In this document: piece by piece, positions 17,099 to 25,786 of the stretch
How positions within the stretch are numbered: position 1 is the stretch's first letter
How the letters are laid out: each line of letters opens with the position of its first letter
Source: Candidatus Zixiibacteriota bacterium
GTDB lineage: Bacteria > Zixibacteria > MSB-5A5 > WJJR01
Direction: 5' to 3'
NCBI GenBank assembly: GCA_040752595.1
Contig: JBFMGX010000018.1
Span: 1 to 36,996, forward strand
DNA length: 36,996 bases
Made by a program: the position numbers and the translations under genes
Notes under the pieces: model-generated
Databases searched by the model: none
What the model was told of the DNA's origin: nothing
Seen by the model: only the letters and a program-made list of their open reading frames with translations

Positions 17099-18487
17099 CT
17101 ATTCTGTCTCGCGCGCACGCACCGTTTTGAACCACCCCCGCACCCCCAGACCTCGTTGCTTCAGTTGATCCAGAAGCACCGCCGCCAGAATGACCAATCC
17201 CAGAACGACCTTTTGCGTGTAGCTCTCGACATTGGTCAGGTTCATCCCATTCTGGATAACGCCGATGACGAGGGCGCCGATGAGCGTCCCCAGGATCCGC
17301 CCTTCGCCGCCGCTGAGACTTGTCCCGCCGACAACGACCGCCGCGATCACGTGCAACTCATAGCCCAGGCCATAAGTCGGCGCGCCACTCCGCAGTTGTG
17401 ATGCCAGAAGCACGCCGCCCAGGCCCGCCAACATGGCGCTGATCGTGTAGACGGTCAGTTGCACCGCTCCGACCCGGATCCCCGCCAGACGCGCCGCCTC
17501 GCTATTGCCGCCCACCGCATAGACGTATCGCCCCAGGGTCGTGCGCGACATGATGAGGTGACCGGCGACGTACAGCACGACCATCAGTAGAACGGCGTAC
17601 GGGATCCGAAGCCACGGGTCGGCCCCGCGTCCGAGCACAATGAAGCTCTCGGGAACCTGATAGATGGGCCGTCCGGCGGAGATGATGTACGCGAATCCGG
17701 CCGCAACCTGCATCATGGCCAGTGTGGCGATGAAGGGCGGCACCCGGAATGACGTGATCATGACGCCGCTGAACAGTCCGGTGGCCCCGCAGAGGCAAAT
17801 GGCGGCCGCGCCGGAGAGCATCATCACCGCCGGGGTGGCCGTCACGCCCCCGAAGGCCTGAATCATCGACGCCGTCAATACCGCGGACAGGGCGATCAGG
17901 CTCCCCACGGACAAGTCGATGCCGCCCGCAATGATCACCATGGTCATGCCGACGGCCACGATGGCGATGACGGCGATTTGATTGGCGACGTTGCGCAGAT
18001 TGTCCCCGAGCAGAAATGTGGGCCACCGCTGTGATGGCGGCGTGATCACGGGGATGGCCGCCACCGCCGGTGACGTTCGCGCCACGGCCGCGATCACGGG
18101 GACGAGCGACGGCAGCGCTGCGAGGAACTGCACACCGGAGAGCGAATCGACCAGCGACGCCAATCGCTCGCGGATTACGGTCGGCTCCCCAGCGAGGATC
18201 GTGCCGCGCCCCAGTCCGCTCCGCTCCAGCTCCGAACGGAGCGACAGCGCGAAAACGCTGTCCTCGGCTGTGGCCCGGCACACGATGATGATGCCCGCCT
18301 CCGGTGAGGCGACGGAAGACAGCCGGTCCCGCAGAGCAGACGCAGCACTCTGGCCGGTCAGAGACTGGTCGGAGAGTGTCAGAACGGAAAAGAGGACGCA
18401 CAGAAGCGCGAGCACGCCGAGCATGCCATACTCCCGAAAGGCATGGACGGCGCCGTGCGCGAGGCGTGTGTGCCAGGTCCGGCTCAT
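17099..18487 (-). CDS. Sugar ABC transporter permease (RbsC family) with inserted periplasmic domain
   Basis: A 462-residue membrane protein, about 140 longer than usual RbsC-type permeases (near 320). The first helix (GMLGVLALLCVLFSVLTL, about 21-38) is followed by an extra segment of roughly 115 residues (about 41-155) predicted to lie outside the membrane. The ordinary family sequence resumes at NLRNVANQIAVIAIVAVGMT and continues through the signature IIAGGIDLSVGS, with a later GGEGRILGTLIGALVIGVIQNGMNL segment. The insert has alternating hydrophobic strands (AGIIIVCRA) and looks like a small alpha/beta fold; I do not recognise it. The gene lies 15 bp downstream of the ATPase gene in the same operon. 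The protein forms the transport channel for a monosaccharide or small glycan product brought by the binding protein. Confidence 0.9.
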   Translation of the reverse strand: MSRTWHTRLAHGAVHAFREYGMLGVLALLCVLFSVLTLSDQSLTGQSAASALRDRLSSVASPEAGIIIVCRATAEDSVFALSLRSELERSGLGRGTILAGEPTVIRERLASLVDSLSGVQFLAALPSLVPVIAAVARTSPAVAAIPVITPPSQRWPTFLLGDNLRNVANQIAVIAIVAVGMTMVIIAGGIDLSVGSLIALSAVLTASMIQAFGGVTATPAVMMLSGAAAICLCGATGLFSGVMITSFRVPPFIATLAMMQVAAGFAYIISAGRPIYQVPESFIVLGRGADPWLRIPYAVLLMVVLYVAGHLIMSRTTLGRYVYAVGGNSEAARLAGIRVGAVQLTVYTISAMLAGLGGVLLASQLRSGAPTYGLGYELHVIAAVVVGGTSLSGGEGRILGTLIGALVIGVIQNGMNLTNVESYTQKVVLGLVILAAVLLDQLKQRGLGVRGWFKTVRARETE

Positions 18488-18502
18488 GGCCCTTGTCTCG
18501 CT

Positions 18503-20038
18503 TCAGACGGCCAACGCCATGATCGACTCCTCTGTGGCGGCAGTCACGTCCTCGAGCTCCCCCGCGACTCGTCCGGCGCGCATCACCAGAATACGATCGC
18601 AGACACCGAGCACCTCCGTGAACTCCGAGGAGATCACGATGATGATCTTCCCCTGTGATGCCAGGCGGTCGATCAAGACGTACATATCATGCTTCGCGCC
18701 GACGTCGATGCCGCGTGTCGGCTCATCGAAGATGATCACACGCGAGTTCGTCTCCAGCCAGCGCGCGACGAGGAGTTTCTGCTGGTTTCCGCCGGAGAGC
18801 GTTTCCGCGCGTTGGTCCGGTCCCGTGAGACGCAGATCCAGTTCGGCCACGCGCGCCCGAAAACGCGATGTCTCCCGCTTCGTTCCAATCCATCCCCAGC
18901 GTGCCCACGATGTCAGATTCGGAAGCGCGAAGTTGTCGCGCGCCGACGCCTTGAGAACCAAGCCCTGCGCTTTGCGGTCCTCCGTCAACAGGCAGATTCC
19001 CCGGCGAATGGCCTCACGGGGGGACCGGATTCGCAACGGCTGGCCATCAAGGCCGATCTCACCCGCCGACTTGCGATCGGCGCCGAAGATGAGCCGCGCC
19101 ACCTCCGTACGACCGGCCCCCATCAATCCCGACAGTCCGAGGACCTCACCATGCCGGACCGTGAAGCTGACATCGCGGACGCGGCCTCCGGACAGCCCCC
19201 GGACCACCAGACCCTCCCCGCCAACACGATGGCTTCGTGCTGGGTATTCCTCATTGAGTCTCCGTCCCACCATCTGTTCGATCAGCGATTCCCGGGTGAC
19301 TTCAGCGATCGGCCATGTTCCGATCGTCTCGCCATCCCGCATGATCGTCACGCGGTCGGCGATTCTCATCACTTCATCCAGACGGTGACTGACAAACAGC
19401 ACGGCAATGTCGCGGGCCGCCAACTCGCGCAGGATGACAAACAACCGCTCGACTTCCCGGGGAGACAGCGACGCCGTCGGTTCATCCATGACCAGCAATC
19501 GGGTGTCGTAGGCCAGCGCCCGCCCGATCTCGACAAGCTGCTGCTGTGCCGTGCTCAGAGATCGGACCGGAGTCTCCAAGTCCACATCCACACCCAGTCG
19601 ATCCAATACGATGGCGGCCTGCCGCCTCTCCGATTCGGCGTCGATCAGTCCTCGGCGCGTGCGCTCCCGTCCGAGAACAAGGTTCGCCCTCACGCTCAGC
19701 GAGGGAACCAGGGAAAACTCCTGGTAGATCGCGCTGATTCCGGCCTGCCAGGCCGCCGATGGTGAGGCGAAATCGACGTGTTGTCCCAGGAATCGAATCA
19801 GGCCCTGGTCGGCGCGTTCGACACCGGTCAGGATTTTGATGAGAGTGCTTTTGCCGGCGCCATTGGCGCCGACCAGAGCGTGAATCTCCCCAGACGCCAG
19901 TTCCAACCAGCCATTGCGGATGGCTGTGACCCCGGGAAAGGCCTTGACGATACCCTCCATCCGCAGCAGCGGTGCGTCATCGCCTGCGCCGCGAACTGGG
20001 CGAGACGGCCCCTCGGGAGGATCATCATCAGGAAGCAT
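18503..20038 (-). CDS. Sugar ABC transporter ATP-binding protein (RbsA/MglA type, two NBDs)
   Basis: A 511-residue tandem ABC ATPase that powers CUT2-class sugar import. The first domain has Walker A GANGAGKST (57-65), signature LSTAQQQLVEIGRAL and Walker B LLVMDEPTASLS. The second domain has the degenerate P-loop GLMGAGRTE, signature LSGGNQQKLLVARWL and Walker B VIIFDEPTRGIDVGAK. A variant second P-loop is normal for this family. The ATG at 20038 overlaps the end of the binding-protein gene by 11 bp, which implies translational coupling. The first about 24 residues are an unusual acidic/Pro-rich extension, and Met27 would be an alternative start closer to the family norm. Confidence 0.95.
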   Translation of the reverse strand: MLPDDDPPEGPSRPVRGAGDDAPLLRMEGIVKAFPGVTAIRNGWLELASGEIHALVGANGAGKSTLIKILTGVERADQGLIRFLGQHVDFASPSAAWQAGISAIYQEFSLVPSLSVRANLVLGRERTRRGLIDAESERRQAAIVLDRLGVDVDLETPVRSLSTAQQQLVEIGRALAYDTRLLVMDEPTASLSPREVERLFVILRELAARDIAVLFVSHRLDEVMRIADRVTIMRDGETIGTWPIAEVTRESLIEQMVGRRLNEEYPARSHRVGGEGLVVRGLSGGRVRDVSFTVRHGEVLGLSGLMGAGRTEVARLIFGADRKSAGEIGLDGQPLRIRSPREAIRRGICLLTEDRKAQGLVLKASARDNFALPNLTSWARWGWIGTKRETSRFRARVAELDLRLTGPDQRAETLSGGNQQKLLVARWLETNSRVIIFDEPTRGIDVGAKHDMYVLIDRLASQGKIIIVISSEFTEVLGVCDRILVMRAGRVAGELEDVTAATEESIMALAV

Positions 20039-20978
20039 CGGCCTGGGCGAACAGAGTACAGGGTATCAGGATGGTTGGTGCGACGGCAGTCCCGGACAGG
20101 TATGCATTCACCACTTCGATCGTCATGCGACCGATCTCTCGGGGTTGCTGAACGACATCGGCGTAGATCTTCCCGGCCTTGATCGCTTCCCGCGCTTCGG
20201 GGACGGCATCGAAACCGATGATCTTGACACGACCCACCTTGCCGGCCTTCTCGACCGCCGCCAGCGCCCCCAGCGCTGAATCGTCATTGATGCCGAAGAT
20301 CGCATCCAATTCAGGATGTGCCTGCAGGATGTCTTCGGCAGTCCGGAACGCCTGGTCTTTCACGCCGTGTCCGGAGAGCTTGGCCACGACATGCATTCCC
20401 GGGTGAAGTTGCATCTCCTCCTCGAAGCCCCGCACGCGTTGGATGACCGATTCCACTTCCGGATGGTCGATGATCGCCACGGTTCCACTCTCACCCAGCG
20501 CCTTCGCCACCGCCTGGGCCGCCAAGGCACCTCCGGCCACATTGTCGGAGGCAACGTGGGATACGACCTTCACGCCTTCCGCGAGGCAGGCGATGTCGGC
20601 GGTGAAAACAGGTATGCCGGCATCATTGGCCGCCTTCACCGCCGTCCCGATCGATTTGGAGTCGCAGGGGGCCACGATGATGGCATCCACCTTGCGAACG
20701 ATGAAGTCATTGATCTGATCCTTCTGCCGGGCCACGTCGAATTCCCCGGCCGTGACCAACAGCTTGAAACCGGCGAAGGAGGCCGCCTCAGTCAGCCCGG
20801 ATTCCAGATCCTGGTAGAACGGATGCGTGCGTGTCAACAGCGACACGCCGATCGTGATGCTCTTCGCGTGATCCATCGTCGTGGATGTTCGCTGCTGCTG
20901 TTCACCGGACCTTCCGCATGCGGCAAACAGCAAACAGGCCACGGCAACAACACCAAGACCAAATGGCTTCGAGCGCAA
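20028..20978 (-). CDS. Sugar ABC transporter substrate-binding lipoprotein (periplasmic-binding-protein type 1)
   Basis: First gene of the sugar operon. I favour TTG 20978 (316 residues) because GGGAGGTG stands just upstream and a lipoprotein signal follows (GLGVVAVACLLFAAC, lipobox with Cys at about residue 21). A GTG at 21023 would add 15 polar residues. The mature part is a two-lobed RbsB/xylose-binding-like protein: SITIGVSLLTRTHPFYQDLESG at the start, DAIIVAPCDSKSIG, IPVFTADIA, then DAIFGINDDSALGALAAVEKAG and IIGFDAVPEAREAIKAG. It binds sugar in the periplasm and delivers it to the permease. Its partner gene for sugar release is the GH38 enzyme at the operon end. No regulator gene is in the cluster, and I found no convincing promoter in the 229-bp divergent gap. 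Confidence 0.92.
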   Translation of the reverse strand: MRSKPFGLGVVAVACLLFAACGRSGEQQQRTSTTMDHAKSITIGVSLLTRTHPFYQDLESGLTEAASFAGFKLLVTAGEFDVARQKDQINDFIVRKVDAIIVAPCDSKSIGTAVKAANDAGIPVFTADIACLAEGVKVVSHVASDNVAGGALAAQAVAKALGESGTVAIIDHPEVESVIQRVRGFEEEMQLHPGMHVVAKLSGHGVKDQAFRTAEDILQAHPELDAIFGINDDSALGALAAVEKAGKVGRVKIIGFDAVPEAREAIKAGKIYADVVQQPREIGRMTIEVVNAYLSGTAVAPTILIPCTLFAQADAS

Positions 20979-21133
20979 GTTCACCTCCCGGAAGTCGCTT
21001 ACAGAATGGGGCACTGACGACACACGCGAATCGCGTCACATGCCAACCGGGAAGCTACGCCAACGATCCTGCCAGGACAAGCGCCTTACGAGTGACCCGC
21101 CCGACGGTCCCTGAAGTGCGACGGCCCCCACCG

Positions 21134-21162
21134 TTGACCGAAAGGTCCTCCGTCGTTATGTT
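21134..21162 (+). promoter_or_regulatory. Sigma-70-like promoter for the radical SAM operon
   Basis: TTGACC (21134-21139), a 17-bp spacer, then TATGTT (21157-21162). This is a good match to -35/-10 elements, 46 bp before the radical SAM start codon and in the gap separating it from the divergent sugar operon. Confidence 0.5.
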
Positions 21163-21207
21163 GGCTCGGGCGGTTCCCCGGTCTGACCCGCAGATCGCTG
21201 AGGGACA

Positions 21208-22152
21208 ATGATCAATGGCGTCCATTTCCTTCTGACCTACAGTTGCACCAGCGAGTGCGACCACTGCTTCCTGCACTGCCGCCCCGACGCACCGGGGACC
21301 TTCACAGTCGGACGGTTGGAGGAAGCGCTGCATCAGGTCGAGAAGGTCGGCACGGTCGAGTGGGTCTATTTTGAAGGCGGAGAACCGTTCCTCTTCTACC
21401 CTCTCATGCTGCATGGCATCCGTCGGGCCCGAGACCTGGGATTCAGAGCGGGCGTGGTGACGAACTGCTACTGGTCAAACTCAGAGGCAGATGCTCGCCT
21501 CTGGCTTGAGCCTCTGCGCGAGCTGGATTTGGCTGATCTGAGCGTGAGCGATGATGATCTTCACCATGGAGACGAGGGACACGATCGCGTGAGAGGAGTC
21601 GTGACCGCCGCCAACGAGCTGGGAATCCCGGTCAGCACAATCTGCATTGAACGCGTGCGTCCTGAACAGAAGGCACGGCACGGCGCACAGGGTGCTCCGG
21701 TGACCGGTGGCAGTGTCATGTATCGTGGCCGCGCCGTGGAAAAACTGACCGACGGACTACCCCGGATGAAGTGGGAGCACTTGGACAAGTGTCCACACGA
21801 AGAGTTGGAAAACCCCGAACGAGTCCACATCGATCCCTACGGGCATGTGCACCTGTGCCAGGGACTGAGCATGGGCAATATCTGGGAGAAGCCGTTGGCT
21901 TCGCTGATCGCCGGCTATGATCCCCGTTCGCACCCGATCTGCGGACCGTTGCTTCGCGGCGGACCGGCGGAATTGGTCCGGACATACGGCCTTGACCATC
22001 AGGATGGATACGTGGACGAGTGCCACCAGTGCTATGAAGCGCGCCGGGCCTTGCTGGGCCGTCTCCCGCAGTGGCTCGCACCGCCACAGGTGTACGGTAT
22101 CAGGGACATCGCGGAGCATGACGCTGAAGCGTCGGGAGGTCTGAGAGCATGA
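21208..22152 (+). CDS. Radical SAM protein with C-terminal cysteine cluster (SPASM/twitch-like)
   Basis: A 314-residue cytoplasmic enzyme. Cys13, Cys17 and Cys20 in YSCTSECDHCFLHC form the CxxxCxxC site for the SAM-cleaving 4Fe-4S cluster, and FEGGEP (55-60) is the SAM-binding GGE motif. Five further cysteines, Cys195, Cys217, Cys245 and Cys272-x2-Cys275, with the typical IDPYGHVHLCQG segment, suggest an auxiliary Fe-S cluster as in SPASM or twitch proteins, which often modify peptides or proteins. An unusual acidic/His patch (SVSDDDLHHGDEGHD, 112-126) follows a central strand. The substrate is not evident and I found no RiPP precursor next to it. The stop overlaps the next gene's start as ATGA, so the two are translationally coupled; whether they act together is inference. 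Confidence 0.88.
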   Translation: MINGVHFLLTYSCTSECDHCFLHCRPDAPGTFTVGRLEEALHQVEKVGTVEWVYFEGGEPFLFYPLMLHGIRRARDLGFRAGVVTNCYWSNSEADARLWLEPLRELDLADLSVSDDDLHHGDEGHDRVRGVVTAANELGIPVSTICIERVRPEQKARHGAQGAPVTGGSVMYRGRAVEKLTDGLPRMKWEHLDKCPHEELENPERVHIDPYGHVHLCQGLSMGNIWEKPLASLIAGYDPRSHPICGPLLRGGPAELVRTYGLDHQDGYVDECHQCYEARRALLGRLPQWLAPPQVYGIRDIAEHDAEASGGLRA

Positions 22153-25100
22153 AGAGAGTCCGGGGACTGACATCGATTCTTCTGGCCGCCGGGATCGTGG
22201 CGCTGTCCGCCTCAACAGGGCGATGCGAAACGCCGGCCGACAGCGCAAAGGCGAAGGACACGACCGAACAGAAGTGGAACGTCTGTGTGCCGCACATTCC
22301 CTCCGATACGATCGAGATGGAGGCCACCGAGGGGACTTGGATCTCCGTAGATGTTTCCCCGAATGGCCGCGAGATCGTCTTTGATTTGCTCGGCGACATC
22401 TACAAGATGCCGATCACGGGAGGCGAGGCCACGCTCCTGTCCGGCGGACTGTCGTACGACATTCAGCCCCGTTTTAGCCCGGACGGTAAGTCAATCCTGT
22501 TCACGAGTGATCGGGGCGGCGGGGACAACATCTGGATGATGGATACGGACGGTACCAAGCCGGTTCAGATCACCAAGGAGGATTTTCGCCTCCTGAACAA
22601 CGCCTCCTGGCACCCGGGCGGAACCTACATCGTGGCCCGAAAGCACTTCACGAGCCGGCGGAGTCTGGGAGCCGGTGAGATGTGGATGTACAAAGTCCCG
22701 GAGGGAGGCGCCGGTGTCGGTTTGACCAAGCGCAAGAATGACCAGCAGGACGCCAATGAACCGGTCTTCTCGCCCGATGCGCGGTATCTCTACTGGTCCG
22801 AGGACATGTCTCCGGGCGGATACTTCCAGTACAACAAGGACCCCAACGGCACGATCTACGTGGTCCGCCGCCTCGACCTGCAGACCAATGAGATTCGTAA
22901 TATCATCGATATCACCGGCGGTGCTTGTCGCCCGCAGCCCAGCCCCGATGGCAAAACGATCGCCTTCGTGCGTCGCGTGCGCGGCAAGTCGATCCTGGCG
23001 CTGTTCGATCTGGCGAGCGACCAGATCCGGCATCTGTGGACAGGTCTCGATAATGACCAGCAGGAAACATGGTCGCTGTTCGGCGTCTATCCCGGCTTCA
23101 GTTGGACCCCTGACGGTAAGCACATCGTCATTTGGGCCAAGGGGAAGATCTGGAGCGTCGATGTAGGCACGGGGACCCCGAGCGAGATCCCCTTCCACGT
23201 TCACGTGGAACAGACGGTCGCCAAGGCGCTGCGATTCCCCCAGAAAGTCGGTCAGCCCGAGTGTGCCGTCAAGGTAGTCCGGTGGCCACAGGCGTTGCCC
23301 GGTGGACAGGATGCGGTCGTGCAGGCGCTGGGGTACCTGTACCGCAAGTCGCTCCGCGACGGCACGCGCACCCGGATCACGCGCCAGACCGATCACTTCG
23401 AGTTTGCCCCGGCGCTGTCGCCCGATGGTCGGGAGGTCGTATTCGTCACCTGGGATGACACCTCAGGCGGCACGATTCGCCGCGTCGGCCTCGACGGACG
23501 CAATGAACGCGTGATCGTCTCGCGCCCGGGCCACTATATCTGGGCCCAGTCCTCCCCGGATGGCAAATCAATCGTCTATCAACGCGGCACCGGGGACACG
23601 TACCGTGGTCGACTCTGGGAGAATGACCCGGGCATATACATCGTCGATGCCGACGGCGCCACAGCGCCGCGGTTCCTCACGCGCGATGGCAGAGCACCAC
23701 GGTTCTCGCGCGATGGGAAACGGATCTACCTGATTTCCAACGAGGGAGAAAACGCGGCGTTCATCAGCGTCGATCTGTTGGGATCGGACCGTCGCGTGCA
23801 TGCCACCTCGCAACGGGCCGTCGACTTCTGCCTATCACCCGACGAGACCCATCTCGCCTTCGAGGAACTCTGGCAGACTTATGTTCTGCCGTTTCCCCAT
23901 GTCAGTGTTCCCATCGAGATCAGCCCCGAGATGACCAACTTGCCCGTGAGACGGCTCTCCACCGACGGCGGTACGTATCTGAATTGGTCCCCCGACAGCA
24001 AGTCGGTCTATTGGAGCTTGGGGCCCCAGATGTTCCAAGCCGAGATTGCTGTATTGTATGCGAGGGACACGTCACAGACTCCCGATTCCACGAAGGCATT
24101 CAAGCCCACGACATACAGCATCGGCTGGCAGGAGAAGACCGACATACCGAGCACAGACCTCTACTTCGTCGGCGCCAAGGTCCTGCCGATGAATGATCTG
24201 TCGGTGATTCCCGATGGCGTGGTCCACGTGAAAGGGAATCGCATCATCGAAGTTGGCTCCAAAGGGAACGTTTCGATACCACCAATCGCCAAGATCGTTG
24301 ATGTGAGCGGAAAGACCTTGATGCCGGGGCTGATCGACGTCCATGCCCATCCCGGCTCCAGTGATCAGTCCATCTACTCGGAACAAGACTGGGCCTTTCT
24401 GGCCAACCTCGCCTTCGGCGTTACCACCATGCACGACCCCAGCAACAACTCGGAGATGATCTTCGCCGCCGCTGAACTACAGAATCAGGGTGCGCTGCTC
24501 TCGCCCCGCATCTTCAGCACGGGGACGATTCTCTACGGCGCCGAGGGGAACTTCAAGGCCGTCATCAACAAGTATGAGGATGCCGTAAGCGCCATCAAAC
24601 GCACGGCCGCCTGGGGCGCCATCTCGGTCAAGAGCTACAACCAGCCGCGTCGCGAGCAACGGCAGATGGTGATCAAAGCCGGACATGAGCTCGGCGTGAT
24701 GGTTGTCCCTGAGGGCGGCTCCACCCTAAATCACATGATGACCATGGTCCTCGACGGCCACACGACGCTGGAGCATACGATCCCCGTCGCGCCGTTGTAT
24801 GAACCCGAGTTGCAGTCGATCGGTCGCTCAGCTACCGGCTATACGCCGACCTTGATCGTCGGCTATGGCGGCCTCTGGGGAGAGAACTACTGGTATCAGC
24901 ACAGCAACGTCTGGGAGAATGAACGTCTGATGCGCTTCGTGCCGCGATGGTTCGTCGACCCGCGCTCGATCCGCCGCACAATGGCTCCCGAGTCCGAGTA
25001 TCACCATTTCGCTTTGGCCCGCACCGCCACCGACATCCTGCATCATGGCGGCAATGTCGAGCTCGGCGCACACGGGCAACTTCAGGGACTCGGCGCCCAT

Positions 25101-25427
25101 TGGGAGCTCTGGATGCTGCAACAAGGCGGGATGACCAACCACGAGGCACTGCGCTGCGCCACCTGGATGGGTGCGCACTCGATCGGTCTCGACGGCGAAC
25201 TCGGCAGCATCCGGCCCGGCATGCTCGCCGACATCATCGTCATCGAGGGTGATCCCACAACCGACATCCGCCAATCGCAGAACGTGCTCTATACCATGAT
25301 CAACGGCCGGCTCTATGATGCCGCGACGCTCACCGAGCTTGAACCGGAACACAAACCGCTGCCGAAGGGCCCGAACCTTGAGAGTGTGTCAGGAAGAGAT
25401 GTCGGCGACGGGTGTTTGGGGGAGTAG
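22149..25427 (+). CDS. Large secreted TolB-like propeller fused to amidohydrolase
   Basis: A 1,092-residue exported protein whose ATG overlaps the preceding TGA by 4 bp. A signal peptide (LTSILLAAGIVALSASTG) is followed by PD40/TolB-type propeller repeats at about 50-640 (for example SYDIQPRFSPDGKSILFTSD, PQPSPDGKTIAFV, APALSPDGREVVF, SQSSPDGKSIVY). An amidohydrolase-superfamily metal-dependent hydrolase follows at about 670-1070. The first metal motif is His732-Ala-His734 in GLIDVHAHPG; later metal-site segments are TTLEHTI and ELGAHGQLQGLGAHWELW, and the usual end is GSIRPGMLADIIVIEGDP. It resembles imidazolonepropionase/prolidase-type amidohydrolases fused to tricorn-like propellers, so peptides or cyclic amides are reasonable substrates, but the reaction is unknown. 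Its coupling to a radical SAM gene is the notable context. Confidence 0.9.
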   Translation: MKRVRGLTSILLAAGIVALSASTGRCETPADSAKAKDTTEQKWNVCVPHIPSDTIEMEATEGTWISVDVSPNGREIVFDLLGDIYKMPITGGEATLLSGGLSYDIQPRFSPDGKSILFTSDRGGGDNIWMMDTDGTKPVQITKEDFRLLNNASWHPGGTYIVARKHFTSRRSLGAGEMWMYKVPEGGAGVGLTKRKNDQQDANEPVFSPDARYLYWSEDMSPGGYFQYNKDPNGTIYVVRRLDLQTNEIRNIIDITGGACRPQPSPDGKTIAFVRRVRGKSILALFDLASDQIRHLWTGLDNDQQETWSLFGVYPGFSWTPDGKHIVIWAKGKIWSVDVGTGTPSEIPFHVHVEQTVAKALRFPQKVGQPECAVKVVRWPQALPGGQDAVVQALGYLYRKSLRDGTRTRITRQTDHFEFAPALSPDGREVVFVTWDDTSGGTIRRVGLDGRNERVIVSRPGHYIWAQSSPDGKSIVYQRGTGDTYRGRLWENDPGIYIVDADGATAPRFLTRDGRAPRFSRDGKRIYLISNEGENAAFISVDLLGSDRRVHATSQRAVDFCLSPDETHLAFEELWQTYVLPFPHVSVPIEISPEMTNLPVRRLSTDGGTYLNWSPDSKSVYWSLGPQMFQAEIAVLYARDTSQTPDSTKAFKPTTYSIGWQEKTDIPSTDLYFVGAKVLPMNDLSVIPDGVVHVKGNRIIEVGSKGNVSIPPIAKIVDVSGKTLMPGLIDVHAHPGSSDQSIYSEQDWAFLANLAFGVTTMHDPSNNSEMIFAAAELQNQGALLSPRIFSTGTILYGAEGNFKAVINKYEDAVSAIKRTAAWGAISVKSYNQPRREQRQMVIKAGHELGVMVVPEGGSTLNHMMTMVLDGHTTLEHTIPVAPLYEPELQSIGRSATGYTPTLIVGYGGLWGENYWYQHSNVWENERLMRFVPRWFVDPRSIRRTMAPESEYHHFALARTATDILHHGGNVELGAHGQLQGLGAHWELWMLQQGGMTNHEALRCATWMGAHSIGLDGELGSIRPGMLADIIVIEGDPTTDIRQSQNVLYTMINGRLYDAATLTELEPEHKPLPKGPNLESVSGRDVGDGCLGE

Positions 25428-25470
25428 CAGGTTGCTGAAGGCCGCAGGTACGTGATCGATTCCCCACACT

Positions 25471-25577
25471 TGTCATCCCGAGCGACTTGTCCCGAGCGAA
25501 GTCGAGGGAAGCGAGGGATCTGCTGTTTCTTTGGACGAGAGGAAGAAGCAGATGCCTCACTGCGTTCGGCATGACAG
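25471..25577. repeat. 107-bp hairpin-forming dispersed repeat, copy 1
   Basis: Starts TGTCATCCCGAGCGA and ends GGCATGACA, so the ends are inverted (TGTCAT and ATGACA). Inside, GCGAGGGATCTGCTGTTTCT pairs imperfectly with AGAAGCAGATGCCTC, giving a long interrupted hairpin. A 24-bp segment (about 25485-25508) interrupts the left arm. The second copy is at 27514-27620 in the same orientation. Confidence 0.75.
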
Positions 25578-25639
25578 AAGCGGTACTTCTCTTCTGTGCA
25601 GCCCGGGCAGACCTGCGAGAGCATCCAAAGACATCCCAA

Positions 25640-25760
25640 CCCAGTGGTGCCGGGTACCCACACCCAGTGGTGTAAGATGTGCCTCGCCCACTACATCCTA
25701 CACATGGTGGGCTTCGCCCGCCACAGCCCCAGACATGGTGGGCAGAGCCCACCCTACACT
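25640..25760. repeat. Cluster of GTGGGC/GCCCAC palindromes
   Basis: A short repetitive patch. CCCAGTGGTG occurs twice (near 25639 and 25665), followed by GGTGGGC-TTC-GCCCGCC (25706-25722) and GGTGGGC-AGA-GCCCACC (25737-25753), each preceded by ACAT, and then CCTACACTGG. It lies between the convergent amidohydrolase and transglutaminase genes and may end both transcripts. No gene is seen between 25428 and 25786. Confidence 0.6.
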
Positions 25761-25786
25761 GGAATCGTCATGGAGCAAGGCTGCGT

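Noticed and set aside
17982-19388. A 468-codon plus-strand frame across the permease and ATPase genes
   Set aside because: Low-complexity Ser/Arg-rich translation with no family resemblance; the minus-strand genes there have complete ABC motifs.
20979-21207. Small peptide frames that might encode a RiPP precursor for the radical SAM enzyme
   Set aside because: The only short frames (such as about 24 codons from an ATG near 21039) lack a ribosome binding site and any leader/core pattern, so no precursor can be claimed.
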